Below, piece after piece: positions 38,204 to 47,712 of a DNA stretch of 64,000 bases. The stretch covers positions 1-64,000 of the forward strand of contig JABWCP010000004.1 of NCBI GenBank assembly GCA_013360215.1, in the 5' to 3' direction. Under the pieces are notes generated by a model that had not been told where the DNA came from, searched no databases, and saw nothing but the letters and a program-made list of their open reading frames with translations. This DNA is from a bacterium (GTDB lineage: Bacteria > CLD3 > SB21). The first letter of the stretch is position 1. Every line of letters starts with the position of its first letter. A program made the translations under genes and the position numbers.

Positions 38204-41200
38204 ATGAAAAAAGTCGTGTTTTATTGGCTTGTTACCGTTTTGTGCTTGGCTTCATTTGCTACTGCGCAATACGACAGTTCATTATTCAGCGGCATGAAAG
38301 CCCGGAGTATCGGCCCTGCCGGCATGAGCGGGCGTATCGCTTCGATTGACGCCGTCAAATGCGATCCAAACATCATCTATGTCGGAGCCGCTACCGGCGG
38401 TGTCTGGAAATCCATTAACGGCGGCATTACGTGGAACTCTATTTTCGACGATCAATCCACCGGCTCCATTGGTTCGGTTGCGATTTTCCAAAAAAACCCC
38501 AATATCGTTTGGGTCGGTACCGGCGAATCCAATGTGCGCAATTCCGTAGGCGTCGGTCGCGGTATTTTCAAATCCATAGATGCCGGCAAAACATGGCAAT
38601 TCTTCGGTCTTGAAAAAGCCGAAAAAATTGCACGCGTTATTCTACATCCTGAAAACGCCGATATCGCGTGGGTAGCCGCCATGGGAACCACCTGGGGCGA
38701 AAACAAAGAACGTGGCGTTTATAAAACAACCGACGGCGGTAAAACATGGAAACAAGTACTCTATGTGGACGAAAAAACCGGCGCCGCGGAACTGGTGATG
38801 GATCCCTCCAATCCCAATAAACTTTTGTGCGGTATGTGGGAACATCGCCGCTACCCATGGTATTTCAAATCGGGCGGTACAAGCAGCGGTTTGCATATAT
38901 CTACAGATGGCGGTGACACATGGAAAAAACAAACCACCAAAGACGGTTTGCCTGAGGGCGAACTGGGTCGCATCGCATTATCTTTTTCGCGCAACAAAAC
39001 GTCCATCGTGTACGCGCTTGTCGAAGCCTCCGAAAGCGTATTGCTCCGTTCCGATGATGGCGGCGACAAATGGCGAACCGTCAACAAAGAAAAAAATGTT
39101 CACCCCCGCCCGTTCTATTTCAGCACTATAGATGTTAACCCCGTCAACGAAAACATCGTTTACAGAACTCATACTACATTTGATGTGAGCGAAGACGGCG
39201 GCAAAAATTTTTCTCTTCTGACACCGTACCAAAACATTCACCCCGATTTTCATGCCTTGTGGATGCATCCCAATGGCGAAATGATGATCGCCGGAAATGA
39301 CGGCGGTTTGGCCTTCACTTACGACCGCGGTAAAACATGGCGCTTTGTTCAAAACCTGCCCGTCGGCCAGTTTTATCATATCAGCTATGACATGGAATAT
39401 CCCTATAATATCTACGGCGGATTGCAAGACAACGGCTCCTGGCGCGGTCCGAGTACCACATTCAAGCGGGATGCTATTTATAACGACGTCTGGGATATGG
39501 TTGCGTTCGGCGATGGATTTGATACGGAACCCGATCCCGAAAATGCCGATTTTGGATACGCGATGTCCCAAGGCGGCGCTTTGGTGTATTTCAATCACAA
39601 AACCGGTTTACAAAAATTCATTCGCCCGACGGAATCTGCCGTCAAACACCGGTATAACTGGAATGCCGGATTTGCACTGGACCCTTTTGATGCGAAAACC
39701 ATTTATTATGGAAGCCAGTTTTTACACAAGAGTACGGATAAAGGCGATACATGGGAAATCATAAGCCCTGATCTCACTACCAACGATACGACGAAAATCA
39801 ATCTTGGCAAAGAAACCGGCGGATTGACGCTCGATGTATCCGGCGCTGAAAATCATTGTACCATTCTCACCATCGCACCAAGTTCCGTCAAGCGCGGCGT
39901 GATCTGGGTCGGAACCGACGACGGTAATGTCCAAGTCACACAAGACGGCGGTAAAACATGGACACTGGTTTCAAAAAACAAATCCATCGCAGCACCCGCA
40001 GGAACATGGGTGCCTCATATTGAAGCGTCCAAATTTGATGCCGGCACGGCGTACGTCGTGTTTGACGATCATCGCCGGTCTAATTGGTCAACCTACGTCT
40101 ATGGTACACGCGATTTCGGAAAAACATGGACTAATCTAGCGACCAAAGAAATTGACGGATTCGTTCACTGCTTCGAAGAAGATCCGGTAAACAAAGACCT
40201 TCTGTGGCTTGGCACCGAGTACGGACTTTACGTTTCTTTTAACAGCGGCAAAAACTGGATGAAGTGGCGCGCCGGTGTACCCACCGTGCCGGTCTATGAT
40301 CTTGCAACTCATCCGCGCGAACATGATCTCATCATCGGTACGCACGGACGCGGTATCTATCTTCTCGATGATATTACACCGCTACGAAAGTTTGCTGAAA
40401 ACTCCAAAAAGAACGCGCATCTGTACGAAGTCAATCCCGGCTATCAGTATAATTATTCGTTTTGGTCCGGGTCCAACGCTACCGGCCCGGGCAACGCCGC
40501 CTTCAAAGGTGAACAACGCCCGTACGGTTCCATCATTACGTATTTTGTGAATACATCCGATAGCATCAAGGCTTTAGAAGACACCCCCAAAGAACCGAAG
40601 ATGAAAATCGAAATATTGGATAAAGATTCGGTTATACGTGTGATCAAAGGCGGCATGAAGCGCGGTATGAATCGTGTAGCTTGGGATTTGTCCCGCGGCG
40701 CTTTCAAAGGCATATCCTCCGTCGATAGTACCGATCTTGAAGCTTCCGGCATCTATGTATTGCCCGGTATGTATACCGTGCGCATGCGGTATAACGGTCA
40801 GGAATATAAACAATCCGTCGAAGTTAAGAACGATCCGCGATTTGTTATTTCCACCGATGGCCGCAAAGCCATGCAAACATGGGCCGAAAAGGCTGGTGAA
40901 CTTCAAACCGCGGCCGCAACCGTTTATCAACAAATCACCGAATCCAAAAAATCCATAACCGCGATGCTGGCCGTCACAGGCAATCTGGATTCTGCCAAAT
41001 CCAATCCGATCAAACGTCTCGCGGAGTCCGCACAGAAAAAAATGTCCGGCATTCAGGATAAAATTCAGTCGGAGCTGTCCAAACAAGGATTCAATGACAA
41101 CTCGGATGAGTTATTACAACAGATCGGTGAACTGCAGTTTTATATCACGTCACACTACGAAGCCCCGACGCAACAGGCCAAAGTGAAATACGAACGCCTG

Positions 41201-41335
41201 CGGAAAATGCTCGAAGGATTGATCGAAGATCATAAAAAAATTCAGAATACCGATATCCCCGAATTGCAAAAATTGATCTCCAATGCCGGTGTGAATTATT
41301 TCAAACAACCGCAGGAAATAAAACTCAACAAATAA
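38204..41335 (+). CDS. Secreted sortilin/BNR Asp-box beta-propeller protein
   Basis: From the ATG at 38204 (GGAG 9 nt upstream) the product has 1043 residues. A signal peptide (about 1-22, SFATAQ) is followed by a VPS10/sortilin-like propeller with about 11 Asp-boxes of the SxDGGxTW type: SINGGITW, SIDAGKTW, TTDGGKTW, STDGGDTW, SDDGGDKW, SEDGGKNF, TYDRGKTW, STDKGDTW, TQDGGKTW, TRDFGKTW, SFNSGKNW. The first part (AATGGVWKS, WVGTGE) resembles proteins annotated as glycosyl hydrolase or WD40/YVTN/BNR-like. The C-terminal quarter (from about residue 740) is an immunoglobulin-like segment and then a coiled helical region (about 890-1040). Asp-boxes are structural, so hydrolase activity is not proven. 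It is probably surface-exposed or periplasmic. Confidence 0.83.
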   Translation: MKKVVFYWLVTVLCLASFATAQYDSSLFSGMKARSIGPAGMSGRIASIDAVKCDPNIIYVGAATGGVWKSINGGITWNSIFDDQSTGSIGSVAIFQKNPNIVWVGTGESNVRNSVGVGRGIFKSIDAGKTWQFFGLEKAEKIARVILHPENADIAWVAAMGTTWGENKERGVYKTTDGGKTWKQVLYVDEKTGAAELVMDPSNPNKLLCGMWEHRRYPWYFKSGGTSSGLHISTDGGDTWKKQTTKDGLPEGELGRIALSFSRNKTSIVYALVEASESVLLRSDDGGDKWRTVNKEKNVHPRPFYFSTIDVNPVNENIVYRTHTTFDVSEDGGKNFSLLTPYQNIHPDFHALWMHPNGEMMIAGNDGGLAFTYDRGKTWRFVQNLPVGQFYHISYDMEYPYNIYGGLQDNGSWRGPSTTFKRDAIYNDVWDMVAFGDGFDTEPDPENADFGYAMSQGGALVYFNHKTGLQKFIRPTESAVKHRYNWNAGFALDPFDAKTIYYGSQFLHKSTDKGDTWEIISPDLTTNDTTKINLGKETGGLTLDVSGAENHCTILTIAPSSVKRGVIWVGTDDGNVQVTQDGGKTWTLVSKNKSIAAPAGTWVPHIEASKFDAGTAYVVFDDHRRSNWSTYVYGTRDFGKTWTNLATKEIDGFVHCFEEDPVNKDLLWLGTEYGLYVSFNSGKNWMKWRAGVPTVPVYDLATHPREHDLIIGTHGRGIYLLDDITPLRKFAENSKKNAHLYEVNPGYQYNYSFWSGSNATGPGNAAFKGEQRPYGSIITYFVNTSDSIKALEDTPKEPKMKIEILDKDSVIRVIKGGMKRGMNRVAWDLSRGAFKGISSVDSTDLEASGIYVLPGMYTVRMRYNGQEYKQSVEVKNDPRFVISTDGRKAMQTWAEKAGELQTAAATVYQQITESKKSITAMLAVTGNLDSAKSNPIKRLAESAQKKMSGIQDKIQSELSKQGFNDNSDELLQQIGELQFYITSHYEAPTQQAKVKYERLRKMLEGLIEDHKKIQNTDIPELQKLISNAGVNYFKQPQEIKLNK

Positions 41336-41354
41336 GATTTGATCTGTATGTAAA

Positions 41355-41397
41355 AAAGGGAAGGTTTGTGCCGCTAAGGACTCAAACCTTCCCTTTT
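41355..41397. terminator. Rho-independent terminator, works in both directions
   Basis: A long perfect stem AAAGGGAAGGTTTG / CAAACCTTCCCTTT (14 bp) with T-rich flank on the right and A-rich flank on the left. It follows the Asp-box gene and precedes aroB. Confidence 0.85.
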
Positions 41398-41436
41398 CTG
41401 TTTTAGAATAGTTTTTTTTTGTGTATTATAGCGGTC

Positions 41437-42564
41437 ATGAAAACAAAAGCGGCCTCAACAAAAAAAATAACCGTTCCCCTCGGCCAACGAAGCTATCCCA
41501 TTACCATTTCCGATAAAATCAGTACGTCCTTCGTACCACAAAAAAAATCCGTAGAAAAAACCATCGTCATCACCAATGAAACACTCGCTTTTTTGTATCA
41601 AAAAAAATTGAGTCGTGTTTTTTCGGTCCGCTGGATAGTTATACCGGACGGTGAATCCCATAAAACATTTTCTACACTCGAACACATTGTCACGCAGTTG
41701 ATTGATTTTCGAGCGGATCGCCAAACGCAGATTTTAGCTTTCGGAGGCGGTGTTATCGGCGATATCGCCGGATTGGCCGCCGCTACTTTTATGCGCGGCA
41801 TTCCTTACGTACAAGTGCCTACATCGTTATTGGCTATGGTTGACAGCGCCGTCGGCGGCAAAGTCGCCGTCAATCATCCGCTGGGTAAAAACATGATCGG
41901 TGCATTTTACCAGCCCCGATCGGTTCACATCGCTACGGATTTTCTTAAAACACTTCCCGATCGTGAAATGCGTTGCGGCTTGGCTGAAATCATAAAGTAC
42001 GGCATCGCGTTAGACGCTAAGTTTTTCGATTGGCTGGAAAATAATCAGGATTTGGTGCTGACACGCCAACCGGAAGCCGTTTCTTTTTGCATCCATCGCG
42101 CGTGCAGCATAAAAGCCGCCGTGGTGGCTTCCGACGAAAAAGACACCGGCCGACGAATGATTCTCAACTTCGGTCATACCTTTGCTCATGCGATCGAGCG
42201 TGTGTCCGGGTATGAACCGATCAAACACGGCGAAGCGGTTTTTTTGGGTATGGTGGCCGCATTGTGTATTTCGCTGCGATTAAAAAAATTATCCGGTGCG
42301 AATTTTGATCGTATGATGGGCGTCCTCTTACCGCACGTTGATGATATCTTCTCGCGTTCGGAAGTAAAAAAATCATGGTTGGCTCTGGATAAAAAAGACG
42401 TTCTAAACGCTTTATATCACGATAAAAAAGTTTCCCAAAACCAAATTCAGTGGATCATGAGCACCGCTGTAGGAAAAACTGAAATCGTATCCGGGATTCA
42501 TAAAAAACATACCGAAGAAGCATTCGATTTTTTAAACTACATCATTCATGAAACCCTTGCATAA
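41437..42564 (+). CDS. aroB: 3-dehydroquinate synthase
   Basis: This 375-residue enzyme makes 3-dehydroquinate from DAHP in the shikimate pathway, using NAD and a metal. Hallmarks: LAFGGGVIGDIAGLAAATFM (NAD loop), YVQVPTSLLAMVDSAVGGKV, HPLGKNMIGAFYQP and the metal-binding LNFGHTFAHAIE and PIKHGEAVFLGM. The ATG at 41437 was chosen over a GTG at 41419 because the conserved fold starts shortly after. No clear ribosome site is seen. The gene overlaps the Lon-N-like gene by 17 nt, and murJ and the NtrC-type regulator gene follow closely, so this is a run of four genes in one direction. Confidence 0.92.
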   Translation: MKTKAASTKKITVPLGQRSYPITISDKISTSFVPQKKSVEKTIVITNETLAFLYQKKLSRVFSVRWIVIPDGESHKTFSTLEHIVTQLIDFRADRQTQILAFGGGVIGDIAGLAAATFMRGIPYVQVPTSLLAMVDSAVGGKVAVNHPLGKNMIGAFYQPRSVHIATDFLKTLPDREMRCGLAEIIKYGIALDAKFFDWLENNQDLVLTRQPEAVSFCIHRACSIKAAVVASDEKDTGRRMILNFGHTFAHAIERVSGYEPIKHGEAVFLGMVAALCISLRLKKLSGANFDRMMGVLLPHVDDIFSRSEVKKSWLALDKKDVLNALYHDKKVSQNQIQWIMSTAVGKTEIVSGIHKKHTEEAFDFLNYIIHETLA

Positions 42565-43186
42565 AATACCGCTGTTTCCGCTCGGCGTCGTTCTTTTTCC
42601 GGGTATGCCGTTGCCGCTACACATTTTTGAAGAGCGTTACAAAGCGATGATCGCCGAATGTTTGGAACAGCAATCGGTTTTCGGTGTGGTGTACTACACC
42701 GGAGAAAATTTTTATAAGATCGGTTGCACCGCCCGTATCCGCGACGTACTCAAACGTTTTGACGACGGACGCATGAATATCGTCACCGAAGGGTGCGACC
42801 GGTTTTCGATCCATCGCGTGACCAACGATAAACCTTACCTGCAAGGCGAAGTGGAGTACATTGACGACATCTCGGATAATATCGTCGAAGAAACCGAATT
42901 GTCACGGGCGGCGGCGCAAACATTTAAAGACGCTGTAAAATTGATCAATAAAGAAGATGTACCCGACCTCAATCTGCTGGATGCCAAACGTATCTCTTAT
43001 ATCATCGCCTCCAGCGCAGGATTTAGTTTAAACGAGCGCCAGGCTTTTTTGGAAATGAATTCTACCGCCGAGCGCCTTCGCAAAGCCACGTCCGCCTTGC
43101 GCCGGTTGATGGAGCGTCACAAAATGACCAGCGACATCGAAAGCATCATTTCCGGCAACGGTTATTTGCATAATTCTAAATTATAA
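42548..43186 (+). CDS. LON substrate-binding-domain protein
   Basis: This 212-residue protein is a stand-alone Lon N-terminal (LAN/PUA-like) domain protein: PLHKIPLFPLGVVLFPGMPLP, LHIFEERYKAMIAECLEQ, then FGVVYYTG and a Gly-rich strand GCTARIRDVLKRF. It lacks the ATPase and protease parts of Lon and has the usual length of the stand-alone family, whose function is uncertain (possible peptide or protein-quality binding). It starts inside the end of aroB, so translational coupling is likely. Confidence 0.85.
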   Translation: MKPLHKIPLFPLGVVLFPGMPLPLHIFEERYKAMIAECLEQQSVFGVVYYTGENFYKIGCTARIRDVLKRFDDGRMNIVTEGCDRFSIHRVTNDKPYLQGEVEYIDDISDNIVEETELSRAAAQTFKDAVKLINKEDVPDLNLLDAKRISYIIASSAGFSLNERQAFLEMNSTAERLRKATSALRRLMERHKMTSDIESIISGNGYLHNSKL

Positions 43187-43203
43187 TACGTCCGGAGTCA
43201 CCC

Positions 43204-44811
43204 GTGTCCGATCTTCACAATAACGGAAAAAAAATATTTCGCTCGCAGCAGGCCGGCATCGCGGCGCTTTTTGTAACCATAGCTACGCTCCTGAGCACGG
43301 TCCTCGGTCTTGTACGCGATAAAGTGATGGCGCATTATTTCGGCGCAAGTTTGGACACCGATTTGTATAACTACGGCACGCGTATCCCGGATGCTTTGCA
43401 GACCATATTGATTATGGGCGTTACGTCGTCGTCATTCATACCGATGTTTAGCGAATTTCTTGCCCAGAGAGGTCATGAAGCCGCCAATCGTCTGGCCAGC
43501 AGTTTTCTCAATATTACTTTGACCGTATTTATCGGCATCTGTTTACTCATCGGTATCGGTATGCCGGTGATATGCGATGTATGGCTTTCGCCGGATCTGC
43601 CTCCGGATCAAAAAAGCACCATCGTTCATATTTCCCGTATCTTTCTTGCATCGCAGATCGCTTTTGCATTAAGCAAAATCCTGAGCGGTATTTTACAAAC
43701 CCACAAACATTTTACAGCGTACGGGTTGGCGCTTTTGGTTTACAATCCGGCCATCATTTTGGGTATGGTTCTTTTTCACGATACGATGGGTATTGATTCG
43801 GCGGCTTACGGTGCACTCCTCGGTTCGATATTTGTCGTTTTGGTGACGCTGCTGGATCTGCGCGGCACCGGATATCAATATAACTTTCAGTGGTTTTTCG
43901 ACAAAGAAGGGGTTCGTCGTATTTTTATTTTGGCTATACCCAATTTTCTAAACATGGCGCTGCTTCAGTTTGTCATACTGGCGTATTCTAAAATTTCAAT
44001 TCACATGCCGGATGGCAGTTTTAGTGCCTTTAATTACGCGCTCAATTTTGAAAGTTTTCCCGTAAGCGTTTTTGGAATTTCATTTGTTACGGCGATTTTT
44101 CCGTATTTGTCGGAAAACGCCAGTCAGCGCAATTTTCAAAATTTTAACTACAACATTCAAAATTCGCTCCGTCAGATATTATTTTTGACTTTGCCGTCGG
44201 GTATCGGCATGGCTATCCTAAGTTATCCCATCATCAGCCTGATATTGGGCGGCGGACGATTTGGTTCGGAAGCGATCGAGATGACCGCGTCCACATTATT
44301 TTTTTACGCATTAGTTGTTCCGCTGGAAAGTTTATGGTATCTTTTCGCACGTGCTTTTTATGCGATCAAAGATACGTGGAGTCCTTTTTGGTACCGGTTT
44401 ATCGGTACGGTGATCAATCTCGGCATTAGTTATTCGTTAGCCCAATCCATGGGACCGTCGGCCTTTTCACTGGGGCTACTCGCGGCGTTTCTTATTCAGA
44501 TTGTTCTTTTTACGTTTGGCCTCAAGCGGCGTGTTCCCGAAGTGGATATCCGAAGCGCGGCGGTTACCGGCGGCAAACTCCTCGCTTGCGCACTCGCACA
44601 GGGTGCGGTCGTCTGGATGCTCGTTCAGTGGTTACCGACGTTAAGTTTTATCCAGCAAAAAGCACAACGTATGCAAGACCTTATGGTGGTCGGTATCAGC
44701 ATTTTCGCCGGTATGATCATTTATTTTACCCTGACGGCTGTTTTTAAGTGCGCTGACTTTTCCGTATTGCAAAGGGTGCTCAATCGAATTATGAAAAAAG
44801 AGAGTGCATAG
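43204..44811 (+). CDS. murJ: Lipid II flippase MurJ
   Basis: This 535-residue protein starts at a GTG with GGAGTC upstream. It is a MOP-superfamily protein with about 14 membrane helices: IAALFVTIATLLSTVLGLVR, DKVMAHYFGASLDTDLYNYG (the conserved AxxFGxGxxxDAF-like region), FIPMFSEFLAQRG and the later segment PLESLWYLFARAFYAIKDTW. MurJ moves lipid II across the inner membrane for peptidoglycan synthesis. It lies 17 nt after the Lon-N-like gene and 3 nt before the regulator gene. Confidence 0.92.
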   Translation: MSDLHNNGKKIFRSQQAGIAALFVTIATLLSTVLGLVRDKVMAHYFGASLDTDLYNYGTRIPDALQTILIMGVTSSSFIPMFSEFLAQRGHEAANRLASSFLNITLTVFIGICLLIGIGMPVICDVWLSPDLPPDQKSTIVHISRIFLASQIAFALSKILSGILQTHKHFTAYGLALLVYNPAIILGMVLFHDTMGIDSAAYGALLGSIFVVLVTLLDLRGTGYQYNFQWFFDKEGVRRIFILAIPNFLNMALLQFVILAYSKISIHMPDGSFSAFNYALNFESFPVSVFGISFVTAIFPYLSENASQRNFQNFNYNIQNSLRQILFLTLPSGIGMAILSYPIISLILGGGRFGSEAIEMTASTLFFYALVVPLESLWYLFARAFYAIKDTWSPFWYRFIGTVINLGISYSLAQSMGPSAFSLGLLAAFLIQIVLFTFGLKRRVPEVDIRSAAVTGGKLLACALAQGAVVWMLVQWLPTLSFIQQKAQRMQDLMVVGISIFAGMIIYFTLTAVFKCADFSVLQRVLNRIMKKESA

Positions 44812-44814
44812 ATC

Positions 44815-46188
44815 ATGAGCCATGTTTTGATCGTTGACGACGAAAAAAATATTCGTCGAACCGTAGAGATGATTTTACAAGATACCTACACCGTCTCGAC
44901 GGCCGAAAGCGGGCGGGAGGCTTTTAATCTTCTAAAAGAACATACGATTGACCTCGTTTTTTTAGATCTATTAATGCCGGAGATGAATGGGATTGACGTG
45001 CTCAAAGAAATACGTACGATCAATCCGGATACGACGGTTGTCATGATGTCGGGTCACGGCACCATCGAAAACGCCGTGGAAGCCGTCAAACTCGGCGCAT
45101 ACGATTTTATCGAAAAACCGCTGACCAAAGAAAAACTCATCATCACAGCCAAAAATGCGCTCGAGCGCGTTTCGCTCAAAGAAGAAAACCGAATTCTGCG
45201 GCAGGAAGTAAATAAACGTTTTGAAATGGTCGGCGAAAGCCCGGGCATGAAAGAAATCAAAGCCACGATTTCCAAAATTTCCCCGACCAATGCCCGCGTA
45301 TTGATTTTAGGCGAAAGCGGCACCGGTAAAGAATTGGTCGCCCGCGCCATCCATGATAACAGTCCGCGCAAATCCAAACCGTTTATCAAAGTCAACTGCG
45401 CTGCGATCCCCGAAGAACTTATTGAAAGTGAATTATTTGGCGCGGTCAAAGGCGCTTTCACCGGCGCCGTAGCCGATCGCGACGGCAAGTTTGTTTTGGC
45501 TGACAAGGGTTCTATTTTTTTGGATGAAATCGGCGACATGAGCCTCAAAGTGCAGGCCAAAGTGCTTCGTGCACTGCAGGAGGGCGAATTTGAAAAAGTC
45601 GGCGGCACCAAAACGATCAAAGTAGATGTACGCGTTATCGCGGCAACCAATAAGGACCTGAAAGAAGAAGTCAAAAAAGGAACGTTCCGCGAAGATCTTT
45701 ATTTTCGTTTGAATGTCGTACCGATTTTGATGCCGCCTTTACGCCAAAGAAAAGCCGACGTCCCGTTTCTGATCCAACATTTTGTCAAACTTTGCGCCGC
45801 CGAAGGCGGACTTCCGGAAAAAACATTTTCGGATGAAGCGCTGCAAACATTATCGGATTACGGATGGCCGGGTAATATACGCGAACTGCGTAATGTCGTC
45901 GAACGCACACTGATCCTCAGCCTGACCGATATCGTGCAGCGGGAAGACCTCCCGCGTCAGATATTGGCCGCCGAAAGTACGACGGCCGTGGCGACCAACC
46001 TAAACTATGAAGACGGTAAAACGCTCAAAGACTTCAAAGAAGAAGCGGAAAAACAATACATCATACAAGTGTTGCAAAAAAATAACTGGAATGTATCGCG
46101 GGCGGCGGAGGAATTGGATGTAGAACGAACGAATCTACACAAAAAGCTGAAGCAGTATAATATCGAAATGGATAAATCGGCGAATTGA
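44815..46188 (+). CDS. Sigma-54-dependent NtrC-type response regulator
   Basis: This 457-residue protein has a receiver domain (about 1-120; phosphoacceptor Asp51 in VFLDLLMPEMNG), a sigma-54 AAA+ domain (about 140-375; Walker A GESGTGKE at 166-173, GAFTGA loop at 213-218, Walker B SIFLDEIGDM, arginine finger region) and a Fis-type helix-turn-helix (about 410-450, NNWNVSRAAEELDVERTNLH). It activates sigma-54 promoters when phosphorylated. No histidine kinase gene is adjacent, so its partner and targets are unknown. Confidence 0.93.
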   Translation: MSHVLIVDDEKNIRRTVEMILQDTYTVSTAESGREAFNLLKEHTIDLVFLDLLMPEMNGIDVLKEIRTINPDTTVVMMSGHGTIENAVEAVKLGAYDFIEKPLTKEKLIITAKNALERVSLKEENRILRQEVNKRFEMVGESPGMKEIKATISKISPTNARVLILGESGTGKELVARAIHDNSPRKSKPFIKVNCAAIPEELIESELFGAVKGAFTGAVADRDGKFVLADKGSIFLDEIGDMSLKVQAKVLRALQEGEFEKVGGTKTIKVDVRVIAATNKDLKEEVKKGTFREDLYFRLNVVPILMPPLRQRKADVPFLIQHFVKLCAAEGGLPEKTFSDEALQTLSDYGWPGNIRELRNVVERTLILSLTDIVQREDLPRQILAAESTTAVATNLNYEDGKTLKDFKEEAEKQYIIQVLQKNNWNVSRAAEELDVERTNLHKKLKQYNIEMDKSAN

Positions 46189-46200
46189 TGGTGTTTTTCG

Positions 46201-46302
46201 TTATTTATAATAACGGTGCATCACAAAAAGCGTCGCACAAAAAAAGAAAAACACGGACACCAATAGTACCATAAGCAGCAAGTCTTGATTAGCAGAAGTC
46301 AT
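46201..46302 (-). CDS. Small single-span membrane protein (33 residues)
   Basis: A 33-codon reverse frame encodes MTSANQDLLLMVLLVSVFFF followed by FCATLFVMHRYYK. It has one strongly hydrophobic segment with a short polar N-terminus and a basic, tyrosine-rich end, so an N-out, C-in orientation is expected. A good ribosome site, AAAGGA, lies about 9 nt before the ATG. It sits alone between the convergent regulator gene and the divergent SpoIID gene. No family can be assigned from so short a chain; the layout of start, ribosome site and hydrophobic span argues for a real gene. Confidence 0.6.
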   Translation of the reverse strand: MTSANQDLLLMVLLVSVFFFFCATLFVMHRYYK

Positions 46303-46364
46303 ATAACGCGATCCTTTGTGAGGGTAAATTACTTATACAAATATTCTAACCAAGCGGTCACACT

Positions 46365-47621
46365 ATGAAAAAAATGTTTTTATTGATTACCGGGAGCATG
46401 CTCCTCTGGGCGGGCTGTACCTCCGCACCCCGTATGCGTTCGATACCGGAAGACGCTGTAATACCTGAAGTTAAAGTACTTATTGCCCGCTCCTCCCAAT
46501 CCGTGAATATCTCTTCCAAAGAAGCTTTTGCCGTCAAAACGGATGACAATCAGGATGTCGGATTTATTTCAGCTGGTCAGAATGTGGAACTGCGTTTCAA
46601 CGAAAACCGCGTGGAAATCTATGATGCGACCGGCAAATCGTTGGGTGCGTACGGTAATCTGATTTTTACGACCAAGTCGTCCTCGCAGCGCTACATCATC
46701 AATAACAAACAATACCGCGGCAGTTTATGGGTAACGACGCAAGAGGGTAAAATATTGGTCATCAACCGCCTCGATATGGAATCGTACCTGATGGGTGTCG
46801 TGCGCAATGAAATCGGAAATCTCGGAATGGATCAAATCGAAGCTTCCAAGGCGCAAGCCGTCGCGGCCAGAACCTATGCGATCAAAAATAAAGGCAAATA
46901 CAAAATTTTTGATTTCCAGAGCGACATCAATGATCAGGTATATGACGGCGCAGGTACGGAAACCGAGGTAAGCAATCAGGCGGTGATCGAAACTCTCGGC
47001 GAAGTAGCGGAATATGACAGCAAGCCGATAGACGCCGTATTTTATTCGACAGCCGGAGGCGTCACTACGCGTTCGCACTGGGTATGGAGAAGCTCCGATC
47101 CGAAACCATATCTCAACAGCATCAGCACCAAAATCGGAGATAAAGCGCTGGACGAAGCTTCGCCGCATTATCGGTGGGAAGTGAAGTGGACCGGTGAAGA
47201 GATCGAAAAAATCATCAAAACCAATCTGCCCACGGTTTTAGCGGTCGTCTATCCCAATGAAGATTTTAGCAAATTAGCCACACAACGGCTTTACAATCTT
47301 GCCGTCGTTTCGCGCGACTCGTCACAGCGCGTGCAGGAATTCAAAATCGGCTTCACCAAAGACAGCTATACCGTCACGGGCGAGCAGGCACGTCGCATCA
47401 TGCGCGGTGAAAAATACATGTTATACAGTTCGCTTTTCAGACTCGATGTGATGCGCCATGCCGACGGCACCATCCAGACGGTCAACTGCAAAGGCGCCGG
47501 ATTTGGTCACGGTGTCGGTATGTGCCAATACAGTGCACGCGAAATGGCCAAAACCGGTTATTCGTACAAACAGATTCTCAAATTCTTTTATCGCGGCACC
47601 GATATTCGCAAGATGTATTGA
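46365..47621 (+). CDS. SpoIID/LytB-domain lipoprotein
   Basis: This 418-residue protein has a lipobox signal (SMLLWAGC, Cys18). Residues about 125-400 carry the SpoIID/LytB domain: YRGSLWVTTQEGKILVINRL, MESYLMGVVRNEIGN, EASKAQAVAARTYAIKN, FYSTAGGVTTRSHWVW and near the C-terminus GAGFGHGVGMCQYSAREMAK. SpoIID proteins are lytic transglycosylases in sporulation, and non-sporulating bacteria use relatives as peptidoglycan-modifying enzymes or amidase enhancers. It probably acts on murein in the periplasm. A terminator follows about 60 nt later. Confidence 0.88.
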   Translation: MKKMFLLITGSMLLWAGCTSAPRMRSIPEDAVIPEVKVLIARSSQSVNISSKEAFAVKTDDNQDVGFISAGQNVELRFNENRVEIYDATGKSLGAYGNLIFTTKSSSQRYIINNKQYRGSLWVTTQEGKILVINRLDMESYLMGVVRNEIGNLGMDQIEASKAQAVAARTYAIKNKGKYKIFDFQSDINDQVYDGAGTETEVSNQAVIETLGEVAEYDSKPIDAVFYSTAGGVTTRSHWVWRSSDPKPYLNSISTKIGDKALDEASPHYRWEVKWTGEEIEKIIKTNLPTVLAVVYPNEDFSKLATQRLYNLAVVSRDSSQRVQEFKIGFTKDSYTVTGEQARRIMRGEKYMLYSSLFRLDVMRHADGTIQTVNCKGAGFGHGVGMCQYSAREMAKTGYSYKQILKFFYRGTDIRKMY

Positions 47622-47679
47622 GATGCTGTATCGCCTTAGCTCGGCGTGTATAGACGATTTTACAAACTTCCTGAACATG

Positions 47680-47712
47680 AATCCCGCCTTATTTCGGCGG
47701 GATTTACTTTTT
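47680..47712 (+). terminator. Rho-independent terminator after the SpoIID gene
   Basis: Stem AATCCCGCC / GGCGGGATT with a 7-nt loop, followed by TACTTTTTT. Confidence 0.85.

Noticed and set aside
45054-45674. A 206-codon reverse frame opposite the NtrC-type regulator.
   Set aside because: Shadow of the AAA+ domain; residue makeup (Ser/Leu/Ala-rich) is typical for the complement of a real gene.
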